A stretch of DNA of 64,000 nucleotides from Pisolithus tinctorius (Eukaryota; Basidiomycota; Agaricomycetes; Boletales; Pisolithaceae): the NCBI GenBank assembly GCA_024663395.1, contig JANFAH010000008.1, positions 1,798,001 to 1,862,000 on the forward strand, read 5' to 3'. Position 1 is the stretch's first letter; each line of letters opens with the position of its first letter. The notes below the pieces were generated by a model, which was not told where the DNA came from, ran no database searches, and saw only the letters and a list, made by a program, of their open reading frames with translations. The position numbers were made by a program, and so were the translations under genes. Positions 12,005 to 24,250 of the stretch are shown piece by piece.

Positions 12005-12480
12005 CACTTGCTGCAGACCCAGCTTTTCTCATGAGAAATCTTACATAATATTTGGATAAAAACTGGTGGCAGAATACCCAAATGAAAATGGCAGCTCATT
12101 GGGACAATCACATAAATTTAAGCTATACTAGGGATGTAGTCCTTGGGAACACATATCAAATGTGATGAGATGCTTACCAATGCTTACATAATGTATCATG
12201 TGATCTACTGCATGATTTGTCAACAAGCAAACAATGCCACACACTAATTTTGCACCACCAAGCCTCCTTGCTGTAGCACAACTCAAGAAATCCTCATTCT
12301 GGCACAGCAGGGGCATTCTCTCAGGGACATCTCAGCAGATTCTGGTGTACACTACAGTATAATCAATAGATTATGCTCTGAGCACCATCAATTGCTTCAG
12401 AAATCTGCTGGTAGTCATCTCCTGCACTGTTTCCCCCCCCAATGCCCTGTGTCCTGACAAAAATCTATACAGATAACTCA
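12005..12480 (+). repeat. Tc1 N-terminal fragment (same family as the 47.8-50.3 kb arms)
   Basis: Close match, in the same orientation, to the left arm of the foldback element at 47945-48400, including the stretch ATTGGGACAAT...GGGATGTAGTCCTTGGGAAC. Read on plus after small repairs it gives a helix-turn-helix-like piece (GHSLR..SA..GVHYS.INR), typical of Tc1 transposase N-termini. Truncated at both sides; no catalytic domain attached. Confidence 0.6.
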
Positions 12481-13020
12481 GTCATGTGCAGATAGTGACA
12501 ACATCTGAGGTGATGGACTTTACAGTGTGAGACTAAATACTGTAGTTGTAACAAAAAGTATGAAACACTGGGTGTTGAACCTGTCTACACATAACAAGGA
12601 CTGTCTCATTGTGAGACATGCAATGGCCTTCATAAATAACAAGAAACATGCACATAAGTGTGAGACACTGTAAATACAATAAGCATAAGGGTGTGAAAAG
12701 TTAATTGTGCAATCAACAATAATGTGAAGTATGAAAGGCTTAAAATGGAAAGTGGTTCTCACAACTCAGAGTGGACATGTTTGGACTATGCATGACTTGC
12801 CAAATCTAACAGAAACCTTCTCCTTCATTGCTTGTACATGTTTTGCCACTGGGGCACTTCATGTAGTGAGTTTGAATTGAGTTTGAAACATTTCCTCCTG
12901 TATGAAAGCATTGATATTGGTGGTGATCATGAGGAGCTTCACCACCAACACTTGCTGCACCATATCACTCTTGTCATCAATATCATCCTCTGCATGATCA
13001 GTGATACTGAAGCCTGATCT
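12481..13020. other. Unassigned AT-rich sequence
   Basis: Practically CG-free. An open frame 12832-13017 runs up to the PIF/Harbinger transposase and may hold its degraded N-terminus, but I see no motif in it. No terminal inverted repeat was found here. Confidence 0.4.
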
Positions 13021-14334
13021 ATGCCAATCAGGAGGATTCTGGAGCCTTACCACATGTCAGCACTAACTGGTGAAGAATGGCATATTGAGCTCTTTGCAGG
13101 TCATCCTGAACAAATCCAATGTGAACTTGGTGTTCACACTGATGTCTTTGCATGGCTCATAGAGGAGCTTTGCCATATTGATCATGGTAACTCTCAATTT
13201 GTTTTGCTTGATGAGCAACTAGCTATCTTCCTCTATATGAGTGTGACAGGTCTGACTATTGGGCATGTTGGTGAATGTTTTCAATGGTCAAATGAGATCA
13301 TATCTTGGTATGTCACTAAGTTTGCCAATACTTTTCTAACCTCCATGATCAGGTACTTTCACAAGATGCTCTTCATCTCGTCCTCTTCACCCTTCTATTC
13401 CACATACATCAAGATGCCTGGTGCTGGTGATGTTCAGCCAAAAATTAGGGGAGATAAAAGATTTTGGCCATACTTCAAGGATGTGATTGGTGCATTGGAT
13501 GGGAGTCATATCCATGCTGCCCCACTGTTGGAGGACTGGGTAGTGTACTGAAACTGCAAAGGCTCCATGTCTCAGAACTGCTTGTTTGCTTGCAATTTCC
13601 AGCTGATCTTACATACTTGTTGACTGGTTGGGAGGGTTCAGCAACTGATGTGTGTGTATACCAGGATGCATGTACAAAAGGGCTTGACATGCCAACAGGA
13701 AAGTTTTTCCTTGTGGATGCTGGATTCCCCCTGCATCCAGAACTTCCAATCCCCTACTGGGTGACCTGCTACCACCTTGCAGAGTGGTGCCAAGCACATT
13801 TAAGGTATTTTTCTTCAAATTATCCATCTTATCATCCTGAACTAACAAGACCCATGAATCAAGAAGAATTGTTCAGCCTCCAGCACTCATCTGCACACAA
13901 TATCATTGAGCAAATATTTGGTGTCCTCAAGCATTGTTTTTGTGTCCTACTACTAAGCCCTGAGTACAACATTGACATGCAAGGCTGAATCCCCTCAGCA
14001 CTCTGTGCTCTACACAACTTCATCCATACTCATGATGCTGAAGAAGGTGTGATGCAAGGACAGGATGTCTACACAGATGAGCAAGGTGCAGGGGGCCATG
14101 GGGAATCAGCAGATGATTGCAGGGCTGATATTGATGCTGAAGGTAATCCCAATGTAGATCAACTTAAAGTGGCACATGCCTTCCATGACCAGATCACTCA
14201 ACAGATGTGGGATGATTATCAGGAAAATCATTTGATTGCAAGATCTTAGGCAATTGCCCTCAGGTAGTGATGACTCTAGCTCTGATGACTCCATGAACAC
14301 TGGTAGTTCTATGAGTGATATATCAATGTTGTAA
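13021..14334 (+). pseudogene. PIF/Harbinger-type transposase, decayed
   Basis: DDE_4-type nuclease of the PIF/Harbinger superfamily. In order: a four-helix N-terminal part with ...FQWSNEIISWYV...; IGALDGSHIHA, carrying the first catalytic Asp (about 13484-13516); after a frameshift GWEGSATDVCVYQDAC with the second Asp, then GKFFLVDAGFPLHPE; and after another shift HNIIEQIFGVLKHCF with the catalytic Glu, ending in an acidic Ser/Asp-rich tail at TAA 14332-14334. Several expected Arg residues read as Cys or stop, consistent with CG loss. The typical 3-bp duplication and terminal repeats were not located, nor the second, Myb-like gene of autonomous elements. Confidence 0.85.
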
Positions 14335-14775
14335 TTGCATAGTTCAATTATCTCATGCCATGCAATTTATGTTTGCTTGCTGATCTCTCATGTGTGATGA
14401 AAAAAAACATTGGATCATGATTTAATGACAACAGGTATGCATATAGAAAGCATCAAGCTACCTGTAATATTTTTACTGTGTACCAGTCTGAGAGCTTCCA
14501 ACCCTGAGCTTCATCTGATACTCCAGTTCAGCAAGTGCCAAATGATTGTCCTTCTTTTCTGTCCTTGAGTAGACATCAGCAAAGCTGAGATTCCGCATGA
14601 TTAATGATCAGATGAACACCTTGATGTGACTCATCCAGTAGATGAATTGCTTGTGCCCTCATTGTTGATGCTTTATCAATGGTGGATGTCATCAACATGT
14701 TGATCAATGATGTGAGGAAGTTATTGAGCCTCATAACCCTACTGTGATAGGGTTTGATATGGCTGGTGATGGTAG
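14335..14775. other. Unassigned AT-rich sequence
   Basis: Between the Harbinger remnant and an LTR-A fragment. Short frames only, no recognised motif; may include the Harbinger 3' end. Confidence 0.35.
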
Positions 14776-15125
14776 TTGTTGTGGGCATGGTTACAGCTGA
14801 CTCTGTCTAACTTGTCAGTGAGTTGCACATGGTACCATGAATGGAGATGAAAGACTATGGCCCTCATGCATAGAAGGACTGCTGGACAATAGGAGTCATC
14901 CTTCACACAAGAATGAGTCATCAGTGCTAGACTTGCAGTTTTCATTGTATCTCCACCATTTCCAAAGATAACAACTCCACTCCCGCACTCACTTATAGTG
15001 CTCAGCCATGCAATCCTGCCTTCTGAGTTTGGAAAGGATCCTTGCACCCTACATATTTCTACAGCACTCCATCCATCAGATGCTCATTTCACTAAGTCCA
15101 TCAGATATAGCTGCCTCTACATTGG
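14776..15125 (+). repeat. LTR-A fragment (sense plus)
   Basis: Matches the start of the LTR-A family in sense orientation (GGGCATGGTTACAGCTGACT onward, then CATCCTTCACACAAGAATGA and the part equivalent to the U3 open frame, ...SIHQMLISLSPSD...). CG-depleted relative to the young copies. Homology stops near 15125. Confidence 0.7.
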
Positions 15126-15838
15126 TCATGCATAGTCATCCACCACTTCCCATGCATGGTAGGGCAAGGCCCTTCCATATACCAACTTCCTCCTTGCATA
15201 CATCTTCAGCCATCTCCCCCTGCCCTTTGTCCTCAGGAGCCTTCTCCAATTGGGCATTCACAATAGAAAGCCTCTCAACTTGGATAGATGTAGCCAAAAA
15301 TGCAAATACATCCATCACACACATTCACATGGCAAAATTTGGAGGTATCCATATGTCAGACATTTAAGATGAGCTTTGAAGATGGATTAACAACTTATAA
15401 AACCTGTGTCTGGGCACCAACTGTCCAGCTGATGAGCAGTGAACCCCATTCCTGTGTAATCCTTGCCAATTTTCCTTCTACAACAGTGTTTCATCTGCAA
15501 CAGTGGGGTGACAGCTGAATAGATTCCTTCATCTGAAAGGATGTGTGCCAGGTGACTCTTGCTTAAACCCCCTGCATAACAACAAATTTCATTGATGTAG
15601 TTTCCTCCATCCTTGGCAACTCCAATGTTGTGATGATGTTCAATACTTGGTATAAGCCTGGTGTTATCATCAGCTGGCAAGGCCACTATGGGGGTGTTGC
15701 TGGTCAACTGGTCCAGTAACCACTGTCTCTCTGGATGAGTACTCAACTTGTCTGATTGGGAATTGGTTTGTTGGCAAAATTAGGTGACAAGTCACCTATT
15801 TTTAAATCCACTCACCCATGTCTATGAAGTGGGCCAGC
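15126..15838. other. Unassigned stretch with an unrecognised minus-strand frame (15387-15746)
   Basis: The minus frame 15746-15387 (119 codons, reads ...NTRLIPSIEHHHNIGVAKDGGNYINEI...) looks protein-like and may be a fragment of a captured or transposon gene. I do not recognise it. The rest holds only short frames. Confidence 0.3.
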
Positions 15839-16378
15839 TGTCATAGCCATGCCTTGACCCTGGCCAGACTTGGCCTTGCACTCATTCAGTCCAGCCTCAG
15901 CCTTGCCAAACACCTACCACCAGATGGTCTGGTGCAGGTAGCACTGATTTGCAGTGCTCATATGAAGTATCATTTTGGTTGAGCCCAACCTGGCCTCATA
16001 TCTGGTCCACCCTCATCTCTGTCTTGGTCTCTGGTGTCTTTGTCATGCCTTACTAATACTTACTCTTACCAATTGTGTTACCAATCTTTGAGAGACCAGC
16101 ATTACTGGTTTCTATACTATAGTTGTCTCTAGTATATAAGCCTGTAGATACTTGGGCTGTACTCCTGAGTCTGAAATCTACTAAGTCTCATCTGAAACTT
16201 CTGTATTGGCCTTGGACTCAGACTGTGACCCACACAAGGGAATACTGCTGCATCTTCAGTTGCTAAGTTCAACCAGTCCTCTATCTGTTCTCCCCCCTCC
16301 TTCTGTTTTCCAGCCTCCTGGCCTCATGCCTGCCCTGGACTCCAGACCAGTCTTGACCCCAGACTTCTGCACTTGACA
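15839..16378 (+). repeat. LTR-B, 5' LTR of a truncated gypsy element
   Basis: 540 bp, starts TGTCATAGCCATG and ends CACTTGACA, matching the LTR-B copies at 40414-40934 and 51022-52453 in reverse. A TATA-like TATATAAG lies at about 16133. It is followed directly by a gag start, so it is a 5' LTR rather than a solo LTR. CG-poor, hence old. Confidence 0.8.
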
Positions 16379-16424
16379 GTATTTCAGACTCAAGCTTGTG
16401 TGGGTCTAACCTCTTGATCTAGTC

Positions 16425-16923
16425 ATGGCTACAAAGACTTGTTTCCAACCTCCCTGTGGCTGCACTGCCACCAATCCCAAACCTGCTTTGGCCAGTGGGG
16501 CTTGTCATGAGGCCATGTTAGCTGCCTTGGGCACCACTAGGCACTCCCATGAACCTGTTGATTGCTTCAAGGGCTTCTCAGCCCAGAATTCCAATGCTCC
16601 TACCTCACATCACCCCATTGCCCCCATCTCCAATGATGATCCCTGGGATGATGGGCCAGACAATGATGAAGATAATAATAACCCTGATGATGATGACCCT
16701 GGAAATGATCCTGGTGATGACAAGCTGGATGACAATGACCTGGAGAATGATGAGCCAGACTTCCCAGACACAGATGCTGAGCTCAGAATTGCCATGTTTG
16801 TTAGTCTTGCAAAGGCCATCAAACTACTAGCCTGAATGCCTGTACCAGTCCTGAGTCCTCAAGCAGGACCAAACCTCAAGAGCCAGACACATTTGATAGA
16901 ACCAACCCCAAGAAGCTTTGCAC
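16425..16923 (+). pseudogene. Ty3/gypsy gag fragment (LTR-B element)
   Basis: Starts 47 nt after LTR-B. Open for 136 codons with an acidic Asp/Asn-rich low-complexity centre, then ELRIAMFVSLAKAI; after the stop at about 16833 another frame reads KPQEPDTFDRTNPKKL, which is the conserved PDTFDG.DP.KL start of the retrotransposon capsid domain in fungal gypsy Gag. Truncated at 16923 by the next LTR-A, so no capsid, protease or pol follow. Confidence 0.7.
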
Positions 16924-18384
16924 TGTCACACAGCAAAGGTGTTGTGGACATGGTTACAGCTGACTCTGCCTAGCTTATCAACAAGTTATGCACAGTGCCA
17001 TGAATGGAGATGAGAGACTAGAGCCCTCATGCATAGAAGGACAGCTGGACAATAGCAGTTATCCTTCACACAAGAATGAGTTGTCAGTGCTAGAGAGAAA
17101 AGAGGAAGTGAGTTAAGTGCCCATCAAAAGTTCTTAGCACCTGTGTATGACATTCTAGTTTTCATCATATCTCCACCATTTCTAAAGATACCAACTCCTT
17201 TCCCACACTTGCTTATAATGCTCAGCCACATGATCCTGCCTTCTGTGTACAGATCCTTCCTCTCTGCTCCATGCAACATCTTCATACCAGTCTCATCCAT
17301 CATTCTTCCAAAATTGTGACAGCTACAGTATAATCTACTGTTCTCCACTCTCCCTGATCACATCCTTGATGAGTATGATGCACATCTTGCCTTCTTGTTG
17401 CAAGATACAGCAGAAGATGCTCCCCCTTCATCCTCTCTGCCAACAGAGTCTCATTCATGATGTTTTTATCTGCTTCACTGAGAGGACAGTTGGGGGGGAT
17501 GTGATCCCCTATGCTCCTGTCACCCCCACAGACCCCCAATGCCCAATGCCCTTTGACACCTGACACCTGACATCCCTTTATAGATGTCCTATATTGACAT
17601 CAGATCAGCACTGCCTCTCTGTCATCCCACTTTGGCCTAGAAGCAATTCCTTCAAGATGTGGCAGGCACAGCCTCCCCCTAATGTGATTCCAGTGCACTT
17701 ACTCAGTTTCTGACAATCCTTGACTCACCTATTGCCAATACTTACCAATGTTTTGACTGTGCTTACTGATTCTTTGCATTTCAGCTTATTGATCCTTACC
17801 AATGTTTACCAATGCTTTCTAAGATGATTACCCACTACCTACATTCCTTACCCATCAGTGATCAATCACTTACCAATGTTTTCACCTTGTTTTCCATCAA
17901 CAATGCCCCTGTACTGTATATAAATCACTGTACTTAGATAGCTGAGAAAATGAAGACATCAGAGAGCACCTCTTTCTCACATTTCTTTGTCCCTCAGTAA
18001 ATTCATTCATCAGCTTCAATAGTTGAGGCTTTATTATGGGTCTAGCTACCATCTACTTCACCTATTGTCATCCATCATCAATCAGCTTCACATTCAGCCC
18101 TTCCTGGGCTCAGATTAGCTTGGGACATTGGATTAAGTCATCATCCATCTTTCTGGAGGCTGACAGCAGTCTACCCCATCACTTCCTCTTGCATTCTTGC
18201 TCCCTCTTCATCAGGAGCACCCCCAACCCTCAGCACTCATCTTTGAGTGTTGTAACTCACAAAAACCTGCCCAAATAAGACTGTCTGCCATCTAGGTACT
18301 GCAGAGGCACACTACCACTTGCTCTTACTGTCATTTGTGTTGGATTTAGTTGGTTTACACCACTGAACCCCACTTTGGCTCACA
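16924..18384 (+). repeat. LTR-A copy followed by its primer-binding site
   Basis: Starts TGTCACACAGCAAAGGTG and ends GGCTCACA, sense plus, about 1.46 kb (internally shortened compared with the 1856-bp young LTR). TATA-like TGTATATAAATC near 17917. It is followed at 18386 by TGGAGCCCACTGTGAGGGG, the CG-depleted form of the young element's primer-binding site. Internal sequence is lost after about 18425, so this is a 5' LTR stump. It cuts off the LTR-B gag. Confidence 0.8.
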
Positions 18385-18429
18385 CCTGGAGCCCACTGTG
18401 AGGGGTGGTCATTCCTGGATCAAGAAAGT

Positions 18430-20699
18430 GGATGTGTCATCAGCTGGTTGCTTATTGCAAGTTTCTGAGTTCAGGCCTCAGTGCCCTTTGCTCATGAATA
18501 TTATGCAAGGTTCCTGAGTTCACCAAAGAAGAGGGGAAGACCAGCTACACAAATTACAAATATGTTACCTGGCATGCAGCATTTCTTTGAATCATTGATA
18601 GATTCACCAAATTCTCAAAGCTAAGATACAAATATGAGTGCTATGACAAAATCACTCAGTGGCTCTTTCCCTTGAGTCTCATCTTATCCACTGACTATGA
18701 AGAACAGTAAGTCAAGGGCACTACAAGTCTGCATTGAACATACTAATAATCATGTCGGCATTAGATGCATGATGAGCCTAATTTGAGGCATGAAGAGTAA
18801 TCATCCATGCCCAGTTTGTTTGGTTCCCCTTGAGGAGTTATCCCAGCTTGCCAAATCATTTCCAACACATTCCATAAGACAGGCAAAAGAAGCCCTCACC
18901 ATATATCAAGAAAAGAAGTAAGCTGGTGAACCAATCCTCAAAGCCCTTGGTCTTCAGCCAGTTGCAGTGAGTTTCATATTCATTAGTGACTCTTATCAAC
19001 CACATAACCAAATCACAAGAACATTTTCTAGAAGGATGAGAGCTCAGAGCCAGAGGGAGCTGTGAGCTTCAACCATATCCATGCTCTGCATGATGGTCTT
19101 TTTGGACACCACTCACTCAAAGAACTCAAAGATTCTTTTAAGCAAATTACTGTGTAAGTATGCAGTGCAACTTGAGGAGCAGTATGTACTACCCTCTATT
19201 TACTTTTCCAAGACATCCTAATCCTAAACTGACTGCAGGCTTGTGGCATTTCCAAGCTGGTGAGGTTTGGTAAACTTCAATGACATCCTACAAGTAAGCT
19301 ATGCTGATGGGAACAAACTCCAAGATCTTGTGTGCATGAGAATCTTCTTTTGACCTCCCAGCATAAGCTAACTGACTCACAAGCAAACCTTCTACACTGC
19401 ATTGAATATTCTGACAAATGACATAAGCTATGAAGGCTACCAGCTCCTACAGATGCTCCTCAGCTACTTGGAATTGGACAGGACCCTTGAATTGATAGAG
19501 AGGAAGCAGTTGGTTTTTGGGACTGAACTAAAGGTACATGATATTTCCTTGCTGTTAGAGTCAACTGTTGATCCCCTGCTCTGACCTAGGAGTATATCTC
19601 CTGTGTGGCTAATAGTGGGCTAGCAGAACACCTCAAAACAGACTGGAATTTCATAGGTCCATCTTTGGAGACATGTCATGCAGGACATTCAGAATAAAGG
19701 AGCAGCTCATAACTACAGCACTCAGCCCAATGAGAAAATGCATGGCTCACTTAAAGATGCATACCAGGACTGCTCAAATGGTAAGGACATTGCCCTTCAG
19801 GTGCATCCAGCTTCTGCTCTTCTCATCTCACTCAGTCCCATTGACCTGAAGTCACATAGGTCTTTTGTGTCAACCACCACCACTTAGCCATGAAACTAAT
19901 TAGGAGCTGGGTGGATGCTGAAGCCAATTATACACAGCAAGATCACAACAATAATGATATTGACAGTGGAGGTGATGAGGATATCCTCATGAGTTTCAGT
20001 GAGCATTTAAGCTTGGTTCACCATGGTCACTGAAGAGCATTCAATCAATCATTCACAATCATGCTTCACAGCAAGAATTCCAAGGTTTCCATCAGAAATA
20101 TACTTGGTTGATTAATTAAGGCCTTCCTATTTACCTCAATTGCAACTTGAATTCTTGGAAAAACATCTCATTCCAGGTATGTTTTGCCATGTTGAGCTAT
20201 ATGGTAGTCATTACCCCATCTCACAATAACCTATGCATGTAGTTGCAGGAGCATGCTTACCTCAAGGTCAATTACAAGTTAAGGATGGACTGGCAGCAAG
20301 CTACTGACTACCTACAATGCAACCCTTCATTCCATGGGAAGCCTCATTATGACAGTGTCCTCTTTCAGTTTTCACATAGCAAGATTGCTTTTGCTTGCTT
20401 GGTATTCATGTTTTTGTGCAACATTCCTGACTTCAGCACATCATTTTGCTCTCATTTGCCCCTATACAGGCAACATCAGTGCAGCTTGTAACTCCTCTGA
20501 CAATGCCTTCAGGCTCACACATGTTAAAGCATGTCTCTGCACAGCATCAATATTCATCCCCATCCAGTCCATCATTAGGGGAGCATTGCTGTACCCTGAT
20601 CCAAAATATAAAGATGAATATTTTGTGGTGGAGCACATTGATGGAGATGTGTTTCATCATGTCAACAAGTGGAACTGGCATAGGCTGGACCAGGAGTAA
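18430..20699 (+). pseudogene. Plavaka-type transposase, decayed
   Basis: Plavaka is a CACTA-related DNA transposon group abundant in Agaricomycetes. In broken frames I read HPCPVCLVPLEELSQL (about 18807), NILTNDISYEGYQLLQMLL and YLELDRTLEL (19405-19500), NYSTQPNEKMHGSLKDAYQ (about 19708) and the C-terminal SIIRGALLYPDPKYKDEYFV with VEHIDGDVFHHVNKW (20565-20670), all in the order found in Plavaka transposases. Many stops and shifts, CG almost absent, so an old dead copy. Terminal repeats not identified. Confidence 0.75.
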
Positions 20700-21157
20700 G
20701 GAAATGATATCTTGTACTTTGGATAGCTGCTTTCTTTTCTTCATACCAATGCTCTATGCCAGTGTATTCTGTTACTGCATCTCTAACAATTACATGGTTT
20801 ATCCCTCAAATCATTGTCACTATGTTTGAGTTACTAATTCTGATCTCTTGAGTCATAATATTGCATGCAACATGTTTACTGACATCATGATATCAACTCA
20901 ATAGCATCAAAGCAGCAGCACTGGGGCCTTCATCTGGACTACAACAAACAATATTACACCTACAGACATGTTTGATTGGTGAGTCCCCTCTTATTGACAT
21001 TCTGACTGGTTCTCCTGGCTGCCATTCTAACTTGGTATGCTCTACTGGTAGGTAACAGTGATGTAAGATACCTCAACAATGATACACTGGTGCAAATGGT
21101 TAGTCAACATCATTTCCATCTTTTGCCTCATTGAACACCCTTCAAAAGGATCTACTT
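20700..21157. other. Unassigned; probable Plavaka 3' flank
   Basis: No recognised coding or repeat signal; short frames only. Confidence 0.3.
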
Positions 21158-22224
21158 GGTGTGAACCAACCAAAACCAGCACCAAAGACAAAGAAGAGCA
21201 AGTGGTGGTGTGCCTCTGCAGCACCTGGAGGGCAGAAAAAGCTAAAATGGGTGTTATTCAAGGGATGGTACTCCTAGTACAAGTTGTCAATGAGTTACAC
21301 AAGAGCAGACAAATGGATGATGACTGTGAGTGTTATGACCGTGCGTTCATCCTGCATCATCACTAACTCTGCACCCTTTTCCACTGGTCATTCGCTCACT
21401 CTGCACCAACTCTGCCCACCTTCTGTCATCTACGAACCATCTCCACTCCGACTACTGTCGGACTTGTGTTGCTCTCCTACTGGACCGAGCAGACCGTTCT
21501 CTGAGGGGTCATGTGACTACCTTCGGACTTCTCCCTGACAGCATGCAGTCAGGTACTCCACAGCACATGCACCATGTGGTCCAGTGCCTGGGCTGTTTCC
21601 TTTTTTGGATGTCCTATGTTACCCGCTCGTATGTCCTCCGTCTACCCTTCATTCGTTGTCTGGGAAGTTTTACTTGAAATTTTACGAGTCTCCATATGTC
21701 AGTTCTGATTCCGGTTACTGTACCTCTGTAGTAGTATAAAAGGATGTATCATACTCCGCTGTCCCTCAGTACGAATATCAACTTAGTTCCTACTCCCTCT
21801 GATTCCATCTTCTGCCTGTCAGAGTTATCTCTGACTCTCCATCTATACTCTCCCTCTGAAATACGAGGGCTGAGATTGTGCAAGGGGGTAGCACATGAGC
21901 TAAACCTGATGCCCTCACTCCGCTCTGCCACTGCCTCAGCGGACTTTGTTCCTGCCAACACTCCACTAGTCAGAGTTCTGTTCCTCTGTGTCAGACTTGC
22001 TTCTGAACCCTTCTCTAGACCTTGTTTAGTGTTGGAGTTGGTCGGAGTAGGCCCGGACTTGACAGTGAGAGGGATGCTGACTAGAGTGAGGATCTTCAAT
22101 AGAAAGTACTCTGGATGGATGTTGGTTGCACAGGAGTGGATGGATGGCTAAGCAAAAGTTGTTGACTAAGTATGAATGATACTGATGATGATGACTGAAG
22201 GTAGATAGAGATAGACCCTTAATG
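21158..22224 (-). repeat. Old LTR-A, left part (continues at 36779-38099)
   Basis: Matches the family from GAACCAACCAAAACCA to TAGATAGACCCTTAATG, interrupted by a solo LTR (21331-22064). The remainder of the same copy resumes at 36779 after a nested insertion, because the two pieces abut at the same family position. CG-depleted compared with the young LTR-A. Left end truncated. Confidence 0.75.
21331..22064 (+). repeat. Solo LTR-E (734 bp) with 5-bp target duplication
   Basis: Begins TGTTATGACC and ends GGACTTGACA, flanked by GTGAG at 21326-21330 and 22065-22069. A TATA-like TAGTATAAAAGG at about 21730 gives sense plus. CG-rich compared with its surroundings, so a fairly young insertion followed by LTR-LTR recombination. 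No second copy in the window. An open frame 21744-22151 crosses the LTR edge and is not considered a gene. Confidence 0.85.
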
Positions 22225-22267
22225 CACATGATTCAGTCACTTGTAAGCCTAAAAGTGGGTCATCCGA

Positions 22268-24123
22268 TGTGAGTCAAAGTGTGGAAAGGCAGTGGGAACC
22301 AACCAAAACCAACACAAAAGACAAAAGTAGAGCGAGTGGTGGTGTGCCTCCGCGGAACCTGGAGGGCAGAAACCTGAATGTGGGGGGGGACTTCAAGTAG
22401 AGGTGCTCCTGGCGCAAGTCGATGACGAGTTACGCAGGAGAGGATGAATGAATGCCGATTGAGAAGGGGACGCTGAACAGAGCGAAGGTGTTCAGCCGAA
22501 AGGCACTTCAAGTAATGGACTTCAAGTAAATGTGCTCCTTGCACAAGTCGATGACGAGTTATGCAGGAGTGGGAGGATGACTAAGCAAGACTTGCTGACT
22601 AAGTGGGGATGGAGCTTCAGATAATGGTGGTAGATAGACTCTTCCGAATGAGCCTCAACTACCAAGGATATGAATGATGACAGATAGACCCCTTCGTGGA
22701 GCCTCAACTGTCGACGATGAGATAGGCACTGAACTGATTGCTGGACTGCTTCTTGATCGATTCTGATTGATTCTGGGTAGCTAAGTACATGGGGGTTTAT
22801 ATACTGAGGGGGGAGCACAGCTTGTGACAAACAAGGCACAAACACTTGGTAAGTAATGAGTAAGGACTGAGTAATCATGATGAGTAAGCGAGAAATGAAA
22901 AGTAAGCAAGCAAAGAAGATTGGTAAGTATTGGCAATGAACGAGTCAAGGATAGTCAAAATATCACAGAATGAGTCAAATAGAGTCAGAAACTGAGTAAG
23001 CGCACTGATATCACATCAGGGGGTGGCGATGCAAGTCAGATCTTGGCGGAGACATCTCTAGATCCAAAGATGGCATGACAGATGGATGGTGTTTCCAGAT
23101 AGGGAAGTATTAATTCCAGAATTGAAGGGCATGAGTCAGGCGTCAAAGGGGGCTAGGGCATTGGGGGTCTGTGGGGGCAATGAGAGCATACGCGATCGCG
23201 TCTCCCACCCTTCCATCCTCTCAGCGAAGTTAACAAAAACTTCATGAATGGGGCTCTGATGGAGGAGGAGGAGAAGGGGGGACGTCTTCTGCTGGATCTT
23301 GCAGTAAGAAGGCAAGATGCATGTCATACTCGTCATGAATGCGATCAGGGAGGCTGGAGGACAGTAGATTATACTGCAGCTGTCGCAATGCGGGAAGAAT
23401 GATGGATGAGATTGGAACAAAGACGGTGCAGGGAGCAGGGAGGAATGATCCATATGCTTCATCAACTGGGGAGACTGAAACGACCACATAAGACCTTTCT
23501 AACCGAGTGACAGACCTGAGGTGACCAAAGAACGTCCTTCTGGAGGTCATACTGACAAGGAGAACACGCTGACCAAGCTGCATGGGAGGAGACGGGGCTG
23601 ACAATGATGGGATGAACCAGGGGGCTTCAGGACGGAAGCTGGTGGGAATGCCTGGCAGATATATGTAGCCACTGTCTCTGGCAAATGAGACAAGCGAGAT
23701 GACCGACGAAGAGGTGGCCATGATTGATGGACTTAGCGAAATGAGCGTCTGATGGATGGAGTGCTGTAGAAACACGTAGGGTGCGAGGATCCTCTCCAAA
23801 TTTGGAAGGAAGAATCGTGGGGCTGAGCACTTTAAGCGAGCATGCGAACCGAGTTGATATCTTTGGAAACGGTGGAGATATGACGGAAACTGGAATGCCG
23901 TACACGGGCGCCAAAAACTTTAATGCGCGCTTAACTTGCTTCCTCTTTTCTCTTTAGCACTGACGACTCGTTCTTGTGCGAAGGATGACTGTTCACGTCC
24001 AACAGTCTTTCTACGCATGAGGCCTTTAGTCTTCATCTGCATGCTTGGGCATTGTGCGCAACTCGTCAACGAGTTAGGCAGAGTCAGCTGTAACCATGTC
24101 CACAACACCTTTGGTGTGTGACA
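22268..24123 (-). repeat. LTR-A, 3' LTR of the young gypsy element
   Basis: TGTCACACACCAAAGGTG to ...TTTGACTCACA read on minus. TATATAAA at 22796-22803 splits it into about 1.3 kb of U3 and about 0.5 kb of R-U5. U3 contains open frames on the sense strand (23627-23914 and 23242-23799). No strong polypurine tract precedes it: only the short GCCGGTGGA at the junction. Confidence 0.95.
23242..23799 (-). CDS. U3 open frame in the 3' LTR (185 codons)
   Basis: Sense-strand frame lying in U3 of the LTR, upstream of the TATA box. The product would be Ser/Pro-rich with hydrophobic patches (GYIYLPGIPTSFRPEAPW, MTSRRTFFGHLRSVTRLERS, ending EDVPPSPPPPSEPHS). It overlaps a second 95-codon frame (23627-23914); a 1-nt change at about 23723 fuses the two into one 222-codon frame in the older copy at 45548-46216, which ends at the same stop. 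In the 3' LTR this region would be inside the genomic transcript. Unrecognised; may be coding, or a by-product of conserved regulatory DNA. Confidence 0.4.
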   Translation of the reverse strand: MERILAPYVFLQHSIHQTLISLSPSIMATSSSVISLVSFARDSGYIYLPGIPTSFRPEAPWFIPSLSAPSPPMQLGQRVLLVSMTSRRTFFGHLRSVTRLERSYVVVSVSPVDEAYGSFLPAPCTVFVPISSIILPALRQLQYNLLSSSLPDRIHDEYDMHLAFLLQDPAEDVPPSPPPPSEPHS

Positions 24124-24250
24124 TCCACCGGCAAGAAGAAATGCAATCGTCCCTGATTGCGACCAATGCAGGGAACCCAGGGAAAACAAAAAGAAAAATG
24201 AAGGAAGGAATGACAGGCAATCAGTATCGTAAGAAATGAAAAAAGGGAAA

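Noticed and set aside
21744..22151. 135-codon frame over the edge of solo LTR-E
   Set aside because: It crosses the LTR boundary and target duplication, so it arose by insertion and is not a conserved gene.
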